Source of the DNA: Gilvimarinus gilvus
GTDB lineage: Bacteria > Pseudomonadota > Gammaproteobacteria > Pseudomonadales > Cellvibrionaceae
Length of the DNA: 64,000 nucleotides
Reading direction: 5' to 3'
NCBI RefSeq assembly: GCF_030518155.1
Contig: NZ_JAULRU010000256.1
Location: 19,429-83,428 of the forward strand
In this document: positions 35,740-44,321 of the stretch, in pieces
Numbering within the stretch: the first letter of the stretch is position 1
Layout: each line of letters starts with the position of its first letter
Program-made: the position numbers and the translations under genes
The notes under the pieces: model-generated
Databases searched by the model: none
What the model was told of the DNA's origin: nothing
Seen by the model: the letters and a program-made list of their open reading frames with translations, nothing else

Positions 35740-36585
35740 ATGACAAAACTATTTGGCATTATCACCGGCCTGGCTACCCTGAGCGCATGCTCGAGCACCG
35801 ATGTGCTGAATACGTTAAACCGGGCGGAGCATTACCGCACGCATACCAGCCTGACTTATGGGCAGCAGCCGCGCCAAACGCTGGACGTCTATCAACCGCG
35901 CCAACCCGATGCTACATCAGCCAGCTGCCTGGTGGTATTTGTTTACGGTGGGGGTTGGGATTCTGGCCGCAAAGAGCAATATGGTTTTGTGGGAGCGCAG
36001 CTCGCCAAGCGCGGACACACCGTTGTTATACCCGACTACCGACTGTACCCAGATGTTGCGTACCCAACATTTGTCGAAGACGTCTCACTTGCCATCGCCA
36101 GTGAAAAAGTCAGCGAATTGCGCAACGAACGGCCTTTGATACTCATCGGCCATTCCGCCGGCGCCATGATTGCCGGCCTGATTAGCTACGATGACCGTTA
36201 CTTGCGCTCTCAAGGTTTAGACAAGTCCGTCATTGACGGATACATCAGTCTCGCCGGGCCCCACGATTATTTTCTACCAAGCGACAAGCCGCGCTGGGTG
36301 AGCATCTTCGGTGAGGCAGCAGACCAGCAACGCTCCGCTTTAACCGTGGAGCATATACACGCAAACAACCCGCGTACGCTTATTCTGCACGGCGCGGATG
36401 ATGACACCGTCACCCCCAACTCGGCGCACTCGCTGCAGCGCAAACTCGCTGCGGTTAACGTTTCCGCAACAAAGAAAATATACTCAGGCGTGGGGCATGT
36501 ACGCATCATGGCTGCCATGGCCTGGCCACTGCATTTTTTGGCGCCAACGCTACAAGACATTGATACCGAACTAGCAGGCTGTTGA
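35740..36585 (+). CDS. Alpha/beta-hydrolase lipoprotein (BD-FAE-like esterase)
   Basis: 281 residues with a lipoprotein signal ending LSAC (Cys 17). Alpha/beta hydrolase pattern: FVYGGGWDSGRKEQY (oxyanion HGGG-like loop with Tyr replacing His), nucleophile Ser in IGHSAGAMI, Asp in HGADDDTVTP, His in GVGHVRIM. The family hydrolyses small esters; carbohydrate esterases of the BD-FAE type have this pattern. The last four residues (LAGC) and the stop codon are encoded by the left end of an A element at 36571, so the original C-terminus was probably replaced. A GTG at 35722 would add six residues. Confidence 0.86.
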   Translation: MTKLFGIITGLATLSACSSTDVLNTLNRAEHYRTHTSLTYGQQPRQTLDVYQPRQPDATSASCLVVFVYGGGWDSGRKEQYGFVGAQLAKRGHTVVIPDYRLYPDVAYPTFVEDVSLAIASEKVSELRNERPLILIGHSAGAMIAGLISYDDRYLRSQGLDKSVIDGYISLAGPHDYFLPSDKPRWVSIFGEAADQQRSALTVEHIHANNPRTLILHGADDDTVTPNSAHSLQRKLAAVNVSATKKIYSGVGHVRIMAAMAWPLHFLAPTLQDIDTELAGC

Positions 36586-36977
36586 AAAAACCCATGCATG
36601 CTCAGCGTAGCCTGAAGCGTGCAGATGTTGTGTCTTGTCTCGACGGACAGGGTGGTTCCCTTTGCTAGGGAGCCTCTGATCAAGTCTCCAGTGGACTCTG
36701 CGCGAGTCAAAACGTTCACTCGGCAAGGCGCGCTTCGCAGGCAATGGCCATAGTCCTTGGCAAGAGGTGTAACACAGCGGATGGACGTTTTGGCCGCGCC
36801 CTTCGGGGCTTGCAGAGCTTTCCGATCTCTGTGTTGGCTCCCCTCACCGAGCCATCGGCACGCCATCGGATCGCCGCCTTGACCTCTCGAAAAGCTCTGT
36901 AAGCCAGAGGCCACTGAGGACTTAATCAGAGGCTCCCTAGAGGCAAAGCGCAGCAGATGTGCGCTAATGCGAGGGGA
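36571..36977. mobile_element. MITE-like element, family A, copy 3 (truncated, carries a nested B element)
   Basis: The left end CTAGCAGGCTGTTGAAAAAA is perfect. The sequence follows copy 1 up to CTTTGCTAG (36668), is interrupted by a B element, and resumes at AGAGGCAAAGCGCAGCAGATGTGCGCT (from 36939; corresponds to AGAGGCAAGG... in copy 1). It then loses similarity near 36977; no right end is seen. Confidence 0.8.
36669..36936. mobile_element. MITE-like element, family B, copy 2 (nested in family A copy 3)
   Basis: 268 bp with 16-bp inverted ends (GGAGCCTCTGATCAAG and CTTAATCAGAGGCTCC, one mismatch). It is flanked by CTAG on both sides (36665-36668 and 36937-36940). The host A sequence has a single CTAG at this point in copy 1, so the flank is a real 4-bp target duplication. 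About 90 bp longer than the copy at 24802. Confidence 0.88.
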
Positions 36978-37058
36978 AAGAGGCAATGCCGACGAGTCAA
37001 AAGTCAACACCCCCGAGGTTAACCGAAGGGCAGAATATGGCTTACACAATAAAATCGT

Positions 37059-37463
37059 TTAAAACTCTTTAGGCGCAAAACCGGTAACAACTTTTACGCC
37101 CATTTTCTTACCCACGGCCGTTAAAGGGTGAACCACCACCAAACCTTTCACGGATTTTTTAAGCTTGCCCATATCCGCCTGCTCCTGCTTGGTTAAGGCA
37201 CGATTAAAGGCCATGCTTTTAACATCCTGAGCGGCCTTGTCGGCCTCGCGGGTTTTAATCTCTTTATTGGCGGCCAGCTCGCTTTCGAGCTTGCGAATGT
37301 CGTTTTGCAACTGCTTAGCCATCACGTCATCTCCCCGCCCCTTAGCGGCGGCTAGTTTTCGGCGTGCTTTATCGAGTTGGTTGTTGAGGTTCTGTATAGA
37401 CTGCTGGAGATTCAAGGGGGAGTACCTATCGAAATTGGGAGTGTAGCACGCCTGGGCGGTCAT
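37059..37463 (-). CDS. yibL: YibL family ribosome-associated protein
   Basis: 134 residues. The C-terminal half (MAFNRALTKQEQADMGKLKK, then SVKGLVVVHPLTAVGKKMGVKVVTGFAPKEF) is the YibL (DUF2810) signature, nearly identical to the E. coli pattern. The N-terminal half is a coiled coil (LNNQLDKARRKLAAAKGRG...LQNDIRKLESELAANKEI). YibL co-sediments with ribosomes in E. coli; its exact role is unknown. The start is uncertain: neither the ATG at 37463 nor the TTG near 37412 has a clear ribosome site, and the family usually begins close to the coiled coil. Confidence 0.87.
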   Translation of the reverse strand: MTAQACYTPNFDRYSPLNLQQSIQNLNNQLDKARRKLAAAKGRGDDVMAKQLQNDIRKLESELAANKEIKTREADKAAQDVKSMAFNRALTKQEQADMGKLKKSVKGLVVVHPLTAVGKKMGVKVVTGFAPKEF

Positions 37464-37559
37464 ATCTGAGCTACACCCCCTGCCTGGCTACATTGACCAT
37501 ATTTTACCTGAATTTCACCGGTTCTGATGCATGCTTTCCCCTAACGGAGGAAAGCCGAT

Positions 37560-39134
37560 ATGCCCAATTCAACCCCGCTTAAGGCAGTGCTGTACAAAAC
37601 ACTGCTGTTGATTCTTAGCCTTGCGGCCGTGACCCTCTTGGTCAGTGCCTGTAGCTATTACCAGAAGGTTCCCGCACCAACGCCTGTTGATCGGTATATT
37701 ATTGAGCAGGTCACCCTGATCGATGTCGTCAATCAGAAGTTACTCACCAACCGCTTTGTCACCGTCGACGACGGTCGCATTGTTCAAATCAGCGCTTGGG
37801 ACACTCATAAGCTGAACCCGCCATCACACCCAAACCTGCGTCGCATTGATGGGCGTGGTAAATACCTAATGCCAGGGCTGTGGGACATGCATACGGTACT
37901 GACGCGACTGTCGCCCGAGCTGGACTACCCACTGTTTATCGCGCACGGTGTGACCTCCATCCGCAGCAACTTAACCTGCCCACACCAAGACCGGGTTTCG
38001 CTCTACCCGTGTTTTGCCCAAAAGCAACAGTGGAACCAGCGAGTAGCTCAGGGGCAACTGATCGGCCCTCGCATTCGCGGGTCCGGTACCTTTCCCGTAA
38101 ACGGAGCTGACCACCAGCACCCGGACTCGCCAACCTGGCACGGCGCCGACAGCTTAGAGCAAGCCGAAACGCTGGTGGATTACTACGCAAGCCTGCCGGA
38201 ATCACTGCGCCCCTTCTTTATAAAAAATTACAACTGGGTAAAGCCCGACGCCTACTTTGCCATGGTTAATATGGCGCAAAATAGGGGTCTGGAAATCGGC
38301 GGGCACATGCCACGCAAAGTCGGCCTCGAACCATCAGTGCTCGCGGGGCAGCGCTCGTTCGCCCACGCCCGCCTGTTTATGTATGAGTGCTCAAGCGAGG
38401 CGCAAGCTTTGCGCGAAGGCAAGCACTGGGACTTGCCCCTGGCTCAACTCTACCAACTGCTGCTCGACACTCACGACCCGGCACTGTGTGATCAACGCTA
38501 TCAATTGTTGGCACAACACAATGTTTTTCTCTCCCCTACTCTGCTGACCCGACGCAACGATTACCTGGGCCTACAGGGGCAACTGACATCGAGGCCCGCC
38601 AATAAGTTTGGCCACTACTTATTTACCCTGGAATGGCGCGAAGAGATTGCCGGGCTCAGTGACACCCCAGAGCAAGACGCGCCGGTTTTTGATCAGTTTT
38701 ACCAAGCGGCCGCCGCGACCATTGTTCGCGCCCACCATGAGGGTGCCAACTTAATGGTGGGTACCGATGCCAACGATATTTTTGTGATACCCGGCGCCTC
38801 AATACATGAAGAGATGCTCGAACTGAACCGCGCTGGCATCGATAATTTCGATGTACTGACCGCGGCAACCCACACCCCCGCCCAATACTTTAGGCAAACG
38901 GACGACGCGGGTAGCGTAGCTGTGGGCAAACAGGCTGACCTACTATTATTAAATGCCAACCCAGTAGAAAACATCCAACATACGCAATCCATTCATATGG
39001 TGCTTCAGGGGCGGCTTATTTATGATGAGACGACACTGGCAGCGCTCAAAAACCGCGCCAGGGCACGAGCAAAAAGTCACTGGCCAACCGTAAAACTGTT
39101 ATTCTGGTGGGCGCAAAATCCGGGAGGTTTTTAG
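37560..39134 (+). CDS. Amidohydrolase family lipoprotein with altered metal motif
   Basis: 524 residues. Lipoprotein signal ending LLVSAC (Cys 31). Imidazolonepropionase/prolidase-like amidohydrolase: beta-sandwich half YIIEQVTLIDVVNQKLL, then KYLMPGLWDMHTVLTRL, IKNYNWVKPD (candidate carbamylated Lys), EIGGHMPRK (His), RSFAHARL (His), MVGTDANDIF (Asp), TAATHTPAQYF and VAVGKQADLLLLNANP. The usual HxH metal pair after the first strand is HTV here, so one ligand is missing. GGAGG lies before the ATG. The response regulator gene starts six bases after its stop. Substrate unknown. Confidence 0.85.
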   Translation: MPNSTPLKAVLYKTLLLILSLAAVTLLVSACSYYQKVPAPTPVDRYIIEQVTLIDVVNQKLLTNRFVTVDDGRIVQISAWDTHKLNPPSHPNLRRIDGRGKYLMPGLWDMHTVLTRLSPELDYPLFIAHGVTSIRSNLTCPHQDRVSLYPCFAQKQQWNQRVAQGQLIGPRIRGSGTFPVNGADHQHPDSPTWHGADSLEQAETLVDYYASLPESLRPFFIKNYNWVKPDAYFAMVNMAQNRGLEIGGHMPRKVGLEPSVLAGQRSFAHARLFMYECSSEAQALREGKHWDLPLAQLYQLLLDTHDPALCDQRYQLLAQHNVFLSPTLLTRRNDYLGLQGQLTSRPANKFGHYLFTLEWREEIAGLSDTPEQDAPVFDQFYQAAAATIVRAHHEGANLMVGTDANDIFVIPGASIHEEMLELNRAGIDNFDVLTAATHTPAQYFRQTDDAGSVAVGKQADLLLLNANPVENIQHTQSIHMVLQGRLIYDETTLAALKNRARARAKSHWPTVKLLFWWAQNPGGF

Positions 39135-39139
39135 TTGCA

Positions 39140-39835
39140 GTGGGCTCATTAAAAATACTCATCATTGAAGACAACGCCACCATTGCCGCGCAAACCGGCG
39201 AGTTTCTCTGTGGCCTCATGTGGCAAGTGGATTTTGCTGCGGATGCCGCGCTGGGCGCGCACTTAGCCCGCACCGAAATCTACGATGTCATATTGCTGGA
39301 CTTGAACCTTCCCGACCAGGACGGCCTGGATCTGTGCCAAACCATCAAGCGCGAGGCCGAACGCACGCCGCCCATTTTAATGGTGACCGCACGTGACAGC
39401 TTTGAGGACAAGGCCGCGGGCTTCAACCGGGGCGCGGATGATTACCTTACCAAACCTTTCGATTTGCGCGAACTGGCGCTGCGCTGTCAGGCCCTTGCCC
39501 GCCGTCAGTCGCTGCACCAACCCAAGGTATGGGAGGTGGGGTCTTTGCGCCTGAACGCGCGCACACAACAGGCGTGGCGAGAAAGCACCTTGCTCAACCT
39601 AACCCATACCGGATTCAAGATTCTCGACGCGCTGGCCCAGGCCTACCCAGAGCCCGTTTCCCGCTCTGTGCTAAGTCACCATTTGTGGGGCGACTCGCCA
39701 CCGGAAACGGACGCACTCAAATCCCACGTGTACGCACTGCGCCAGGCACTCGACAAACCTTTTGCCCACCCCATGCTTAAAACCATTCTCAACGTCGGCT
39801 ACAAACTGGAGGGGCTGGATGACTTTGATACGTAG
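39140..39835 (+). CDS. OmpR-family response regulator
   Basis: 231 residues. Receiver domain with ILIIEDN, phospho-acceptor Asp in VILLDLNLPDQDG, Thr in VTAR, and Lys in TKPFDLREL. A winged-helix DNA-binding domain follows (about 130-228: LLNLTHTGFKILDALAQAYPEPVSRSVLSHHLWG...LKSHVYALRQALD...ILNVGYKL). The GTG at 39140 gives a normal N-terminus; GGGAGG is 12 bases upstream. It overlaps the downstream kinase by 17 bp and forms a two-component pair with it. It lies six bases after the amidohydrolase gene and may be co-transcribed. Confidence 0.9.
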   Translation: MGSLKILIIEDNATIAAQTGEFLCGLMWQVDFAADAALGAHLARTEIYDVILLDLNLPDQDGLDLCQTIKREAERTPPILMVTARDSFEDKAAGFNRGADDYLTKPFDLRELALRCQALARRQSLHQPKVWEVGSLRLNARTQQAWRESTLLNLTHTGFKILDALAQAYPEPVSRSVLSHHLWGDSPPETDALKSHVYALRQALDKPFAHPMLKTILNVGYKLEGLDDFDT

Positions 39836-41036
39836 CATCAAGCATCAGGTCATGCTGAGTTTGATCGGTCTGGCGGTAAGCTTGACGCTGGTGTTTTCCG
39901 GCTTTGTTCTAATAACCGCCTTTGCGGTGGAAGACGCTCTGCTCTACCGAGTGATCGACCAGCAAGCGCAAAAACTGAAGCAGCTCGGCCCAGGTGAGCA
40001 AGCCCCGGCTTTACCGATAGGTATGCGCTACTATCCATCCCTGCAGGCGGCGCCGCAAAGTGCTCAAGTGCGATTGGCACGGCCGCAAAACACCGGCGAA
40101 CTTTTCAGCGCTGACGACAAACATTATCACTACCGAAAAATAGACGGTGAAACTGAACCGGCTTACCTCATTGCCGAAGTCTCGCCTCTGCTCGTTGTCA
40201 GTCGGCAACCGGGATTGTTCCTGCTCTGCGCCGTGGGCCTGGGTGTTTCCCTAGTCGGCGCCGTATGGCTCGCGGTGGTTTTGTCGCGGCGCATTGTCAC
40301 CCCCATACTGACCCTAACCGACGCCGCGAAAGCCGCCGAAGAACCCAACGCCGACACCGCCATGCCACAGCTGCCCCATGAGCTTGGCTACCTTGCCGAG
40401 AAAATGCAGCAAAGCTTCACCGCACTTAACACCACCTTAGAAAAAGAAAAAGCGTTTGCCAACAACGTCAGTCACGAGCTGCGCACACCTCTGGCCGTTA
40501 TCAACAACGCTTGCACGCTGATTGCGCAGCGCGGTTACACGACCACAGACCTAGACACCATCAACCGTGCCAGCAACCAAATGCAGCACACCATTGACGC
40601 GCTCTTAGCCATGGCCCGCTCAGAAAAGGCCTCAACGCAATTGTGCCGGCTTAAACACCACATAGAACAGCAACTGATGTCGAAAGAGCTTGTGCTGCCC
40701 AATCACTGGCAATTATCACTCGATATTGCCGACGATATTAAAGTCAATGCCAACCCCCGGCTGCTGGATATTGTGCTGATCAACTTGCTTAACAATGCCC
40801 TTGAACACTGCAGTGCAGCCAAACTGTCCATCGTCGCTGACGACGAGTGTTTGGCATTCACCAACCCAGCAGCGCCATCCTTACTGCAAAACCTCACCGC
40901 GGCGGGTGTTCACAACAGTGACAGTCGCGGTATTGGACAGGGGCTGTATTTAGTCTCGCGCATCGCCGAACATCAGGGCTGGACACTGTCGGTTAACAGC
41001 ACCGGAGAAAACTTTGTGGCGACCTTAACATGGTAA
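39819..41036 (+). CDS. Sensor histidine kinase (partner of OmpR-type regulator)
   Basis: 405 residues, inner membrane. Two membrane helices (about 12-34 and 132-155) enclose a periplasmic sensor of about 95 residues, followed by HAMP, then HisKA with the phospho-His in NNVSHELRTPLAVINNA. The ATPase domain has LINLLNNALEHC (N box) and SRGIGQGLYLVSRIAEHQGW, but the DxGxG box is eroded (the segment reads ECLAFTNPAAPS), as in several short kinases. The ATG at 39819 has GGAGGGG upstream inside the regulator gene. Its 3' end overlaps the convergent esterase gene by 44 bp. Confidence 0.88.
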   Translation: MTLIRSIKHQVMLSLIGLAVSLTLVFSGFVLITAFAVEDALLYRVIDQQAQKLKQLGPGEQAPALPIGMRYYPSLQAAPQSAQVRLARPQNTGELFSADDKHYHYRKIDGETEPAYLIAEVSPLLVVSRQPGLFLLCAVGLGVSLVGAVWLAVVLSRRIVTPILTLTDAAKAAEEPNADTAMPQLPHELGYLAEKMQQSFTALNTTLEKEKAFANNVSHELRTPLAVINNACTLIAQRGYTTTDLDTINRASNQMQHTIDALLAMARSEKASTQLCRLKHHIEQQLMSKELVLPNHWQLSLDIADDIKVNANPRLLDIVLINLLNNALEHCSAAKLSIVADDECLAFTNPAAPSLLQNLTAAGVHNSDSRGIGQGLYLVSRIAEHQGWTLSVNSTGENFVATLTW

Positions 41037-41982
41037 AATCAACGTTAAATTGCCCCGCATACTCGCTGTGGGAATCAACCATACCCTCAACGGCGTCAGT
41101 CAGTAGCGTTAGGTCCATAAACTCTGGATCGATCAGATCAAAATGGTTCGCACCAGAAATCACCATGTACTCGCTCATATCCCCGGCGATTAGTGCGGCA
41201 TCAGTGTAGGACTGGGATATACGCGGCGGCACAATCGTATCCGCCGCGCCACCAATCAGTAGAGTAGGCAACCCTATTGGTAGCATTTCAATGGGCGAGG
41301 TGTTGGCCATGCGCTGGCCCAGGCCAAGCGGCGAAAGTGAATCCGCGTTAATAAGCAGCTGGCCAATACTGCTACAAACGCGCGAGGACAGATCCGCTAC
41401 GCCCGCCAGACTAACCGCACCACTCAGTGCTAACGGGGCATCAGAGTACAGCACACTGGCCGAATCAATTTTATCCCGGCTCGCCAGCCACAACGCCAAA
41501 TGGCCACCCGCGCTATGGCCCATACTGACCACTTGCTGCGGGTCTACGGGGTAGCTTAGCGCCAACTCCGAAACATAGTCAGCGGCCTTGGCAACATCCT
41601 TAAACAGATTGGGCCACTCACCGCCGCCACCCAAGCGCCGATATTCAATATTCCAAACCGCCAGCCCCCGCAATGCCAACGCGTGAGACAACGCCTGCGT
41701 ATACTCAAGCCCGTAGGGAAGCTGCCAACACCCGCCGTGTATCATGACTACAAGGGGAAAGGGCGATGCCTGAGCCTCAGTGGGCAAATACAGATCGCCA
41801 AACTGATCATCCAGCGGCCCCCAACTGACCCGGTTAACCGTCACATCGCCTTTTGGCATTGATGGTGGAACTGAAGACGAAGATGACGAGCTGCTTACCG
41901 AAGGCGCGCTAGAACTACTGCCGCCCCCACACCCAGTGAAAGTGAATAGGCTTAGTACTAATATCAGTATGGATCTGGTCAT
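40993..41982 (-). CDS. Alpha/beta-hydrolase lipoprotein with poly-serine linker
   Basis: 329 residues. Lipobox FTGC (Cys 18), then GGGSSSSAPSVSSSSSSSS, a linker style common in Cellvibrionaceae secreted enzymes. BD-FAE-type fold: MIHGGCWQ (oxyanion loop), Ser in MGHSAGGHLALWLA, Asp in GGAADTIVPP, His in SGANHFDLID. A carboxylesterase of carbohydrate or small esters is likely. The last 15 or so codons lie over the 3' end of the kinase gene on the opposite strand; the tail FTMLRSPQSFLRCC looks like acquired rather than conserved sequence. Confidence 0.87.
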   Translation of the reverse strand: MTRSILILVLSLFTFTGCGGGSSSSAPSVSSSSSSSSVPPSMPKGDVTVNRVSWGPLDDQFGDLYLPTEAQASPFPLVVMIHGGCWQLPYGLEYTQALSHALALRGLAVWNIEYRRLGGGGEWPNLFKDVAKAADYVSELALSYPVDPQQVVSMGHSAGGHLALWLASRDKIDSASVLYSDAPLALSGAVSLAGVADLSSRVCSSIGQLLINADSLSPLGLGQRMANTSPIEMLPIGLPTLLIGGAADTIVPPRISQSYTDAALIAGDMSEYMVISGANHFDLIDPEFMDLTLLTDAVEGMVDSHSEYAGQFNVDFTMLRSPQSFLRCC

Positions 41983-42090
41983 AAGTAGACCTCCTTAGTA
42001 CTGATACGTTAGAGAAGCGGGGCTAGATGCAAGAAGTCAGGGAAGAACGTGCTTGGTATCGTGGGAAGTCCAGTCCGCCACCACTTATGC

Positions 42091-42420
42091 TCAGAATAGG
42101 AAATCCAAAAGTTTCTGCCCCTCGCCAACCTTTCTTTTGTAAATGTCTGTATATCCGCAGTCCATACAGCTGACTGTAATATACCTTTCAGTTTCTACAT
42201 CTATAACGGCATGCAGACCACTGCCCGCCGCATGCAAATACCCAGGTTCATAACCTTCACAACCGCATTTCGGGCAACTGTATGACTGCCCCATTTGTTT
42301 ATCAGCGATAGCCTTCTTTACGGCCTTAATATTTTCAGGGTATTTCTCACCATTTATAGAATTAAGAGCATCAAACAGCTCTTCGAGTGAGTAGGAATCA
42401 AAGTCTGGTCGATCTCGCAT
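42091..42420 (-). CDS. Small zinc-ribbon protein (PF09855-like)
   Basis: 109 residues. Helical N-terminus (YSLEELFDALNSINGEKYPENIKAVKKAI), then a zinc ribbon with CPKCGCEGYEPGYLHAAGSGLHAVIDVETERYITVSCMDCGYTDIYKRK: two CxxC pairs about 35 residues apart, the arrangement of predicted nucleic-acid-binding Zn-ribbon proteins (COG3478). It stands alone on the minus strand. Function unknown; family assignment moderate. Confidence 0.75.
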   Translation of the reverse strand: MRDRPDFDSYSLEELFDALNSINGEKYPENIKAVKKAIADKQMGQSYSCPKCGCEGYEPGYLHAAGSGLHAVIDVETERYITVSCMDCGYTDIYKRKVGEGQKLLDFLF

Positions 42421-42530
42421 AGCTTCCTCTTGCTGACGAAAAATCTAAAACTACTTTAACTTTATTTTGATGAAGAAAACAGCCCATCTATGGAAAGAAG
42501 TGGAGCCAGATAAGACTTGTGGCTTAATTT

Positions 42531-42626
42531 TCACTTATCGAATCGTCGTACGCCACATTTCGCGACATTGGCCCTGCGCCCCGTGAGTTGCTCTACCTAA
42601 TTCTTAAAGCGTACATAGCCCAGTAC
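42531..42626 (-). pseudogene. 3' fragment of a REP-associated transposase gene
   Basis: Thirty-two codons reading VLGYVRFKN*VEQLTGRRANVAKCGVRR on the minus strand, with one in-frame stop. LGxxRFKxxVEQLTGRR is the C-terminal signature of REP-associated tyrosine transposases (RAYTs). The surrounding 397-bp gap (42421-42817) has no other gene; bases 42630-42817 hold nothing I can identify. Confidence 0.65.
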
Positions 42627-42817
42627 TAAACCTCAGTTAATCGAAGTATGCTGGAGTAATCGGCAGTTTCAATACGACCTAGGCTGTCCATGGCTTCACT
42701 CTTGAATACAAACGAGCGATATATTAAAAAATAGTGGTACAAACTTACGACACAGCAACGAAGATTACCGGCCATAAGTTTCATATAACACGACTAAATT
42801 TATTGATTTAGGCTGTA

Positions 42818-43981
42818 TTAATCGTAAGGACTAAAATCTCGCAACTTAGTGTCGACCCGATAAGAAATGGCACCTATCTCAATATCACGGTTAACAAAAA
42901 GAGCGTAGCTGACGCCATTGGGAAATTGTCGCACCAAAGTACTTGTGCCCCACAATGTGCCGTTTGTGTAGCTATCAAACATTTCCCCGGGCTGCAGTGG
43001 CTCGCCACCTGGAAGTTCATACGCTTGAGCGAACAGTGCCATCGCACCAGCTGTGGAAACGGATTGCCCAACGGCAACCCAATTTTTAGATTCAAGACCT
43101 TCGTCAACGCAAAGCGCTTCTTCACCAATTGTAAAAATGCTTGGACACATTTGGTCTGAAATATAATGGGGTTCACGCGGGTCACGATCTATAGGCTTAG
43201 ACTCGGCAGCATCAAAGTCCAAATCGGAAACCCCCAATGGCGCCATGATTGCTGTTTGCACATACTGAACGTATGTTGTCTGAGAGGCCTGCTCAATAAT
43301 CATTCCCAGAAGTAGATAACCAAAATTGGAATAGCGAGCGATGCTGGCGTCAGGTTCGCCCGGCGTAAAATCAAGCGGCCGCCGCATTATAAAGCGGACT
43401 ATATCTTCTCGCGTTGGCGGACCCGAAAGCCCAAGGGCGTCTCTTATTTCAGCTTCCTGAGTAACTACGCTCCCCGACTCCAGGTACCATCCGCCGGCAT
43501 GTTCAATCAATTGCAGAATCGTAATATCCTTTGCCCTGGGATCACTCTCCGGCGGCAACAACTCGTTAGACAACCAGCAAGGAGAGTTAATGCCGGTGCA
43601 AAAAACGTGATCAGAGAGCGCTAAAACTCCGGATTTTTCTAATTCGTGCATCGCGGCGGCTGTAACGGGTTTAACACTACTTGCAGTACGCATTAGAGCG
43701 TCCTGCCTAAGCCTTATTGTTCTTTCCGCATCTTGAAATCCGAAGGCATTTTCATACAGTATTTCGCCATCCTTGGCGACGGCCAAAAGCATAGCGGACG
43801 CACCACTACTCTGCATCATTTGCCCCATGGCTCCATCCATATCGAAACTTAAACTCCTTCTCTGAACATCTGAAGTAGAGTCTCCAACGTCTGGGCCTGA
43901 GCTGTTAGACTCGTTGCTGCCTCCGCAAGACAATAGGAAACTTGTCAATAACGAGAGTAATAAAATCCTGTATTTTTTCAT
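42818..43981 (-). CDS. Serine hydrolase of the beta-lactamase/class C (PBP-like) family, lipoprotein
   Basis: 387 residues. Lipobox LLSC (Cys 19). Catalytic S-x-x-K at S101-S-V-K104 (RTASSVKPVTAAAMHELEKSG) and Tyr in ARYSNFGYLLLGMIIEQ (about 207-223) match the beta-lactamase/DD-peptidase fold family. TILQLIEHAGGWYLESG lies between them, and NGVSYALFVNRD near the end probably stands for the third motif. Such proteins may be esterases, DD-peptidases or beta-lactamase-like; substrate not predictable. The ATG at 43981 has AAGGA nine bases upstream. Confidence 0.86.
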   Translation of the reverse strand: MKKYRILLLSLLTSFLLSCGGSNESNSSGPDVGDSTSDVQRRSLSFDMDGAMGQMMQSSGASAMLLAVAKDGEILYENAFGFQDAERTIRLRQDALMRTASSVKPVTAAAMHELEKSGVLALSDHVFCTGINSPCWLSNELLPPESDPRAKDITILQLIEHAGGWYLESGSVVTQEAEIRDALGLSGPPTREDIVRFIMRRPLDFTPGEPDASIARYSNFGYLLLGMIIEQASQTTYVQYVQTAIMAPLGVSDLDFDAAESKPIDRDPREPHYISDQMCPSIFTIGEEALCVDEGLESKNWVAVGQSVSTAGAMALFAQAYELPGGEPLQPGEMFDSYTNGTLWGTSTLVRQFPNGVSYALFVNRDIEIGAISYRVDTKLRDFSPYD

Positions 43982-44240
43982 TATATATTCCTTGTGAAAA
44001 CACAAATCAATATTTCTCTATTTCGGACATCCAGACTCTTCTCGGTGATCATGCCTTGTATCTTAACCCCTGCTTAGCTCAACACGCTCAACGCTGGGGT
44101 GAGATGAAACCTATGACACAACATTCATTATTCTCACTTCGCCGAGCGTTGGATGTCCCACCTGAACGAGAAAAATCGGGACAAAATCTTGGACACCCAC
44201 CAATTTGACAATGCCATACAAGTGAGCCAAAGTAAATTTA
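43982..44240. other. Intergenic region, 259 bp
   Basis: No credible gene. A plus-strand frame across it has no family features. It lies between the serine hydrolase gene and the RAYT transposon and ends at a family B terminal repeat. Confidence 0.5.
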
Positions 44241-44255
44241 GGAACCTCTGATTAA
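44241..44255. repeat. Isolated terminal repeat of family B element
   Basis: GGAACCTCTGATTAA matches the family B left end and is followed by CCTCCAG as in the copy at 24802, after which similarity is lost in GGGGCATC repeats. Confidence 0.6.
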
Positions 44256-44261
44256 CCTCCA

Positions 44262-44320
44262 GGGGGCATCGCCAGGGGGCATCCAGGGGCATCGGGGTCA
44301 GGCCTTACATTTTACATCTC
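44262..44320. repeat. GGGGCATC repeats and REP-like left end of the RAYT unit
   Basis: Three spaced copies of GGGGCATC are followed by a 27-base end (44294-44320) beginning GGGGTCAGGCCTTACATTT. The first 19 bases recur inverted at 45220-45238 on the other side of the transposase gene, and almost the whole block recurs at 50518-50600. Confidence 0.85.
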
Positions 44321-44321
44321 G

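Noticed and set aside
44262..44320. GGGGCATC repeats as a CRISPR array
   Set aside because: Only three short, unevenly spaced units, no spacers of constant size and no cas genes in the window.
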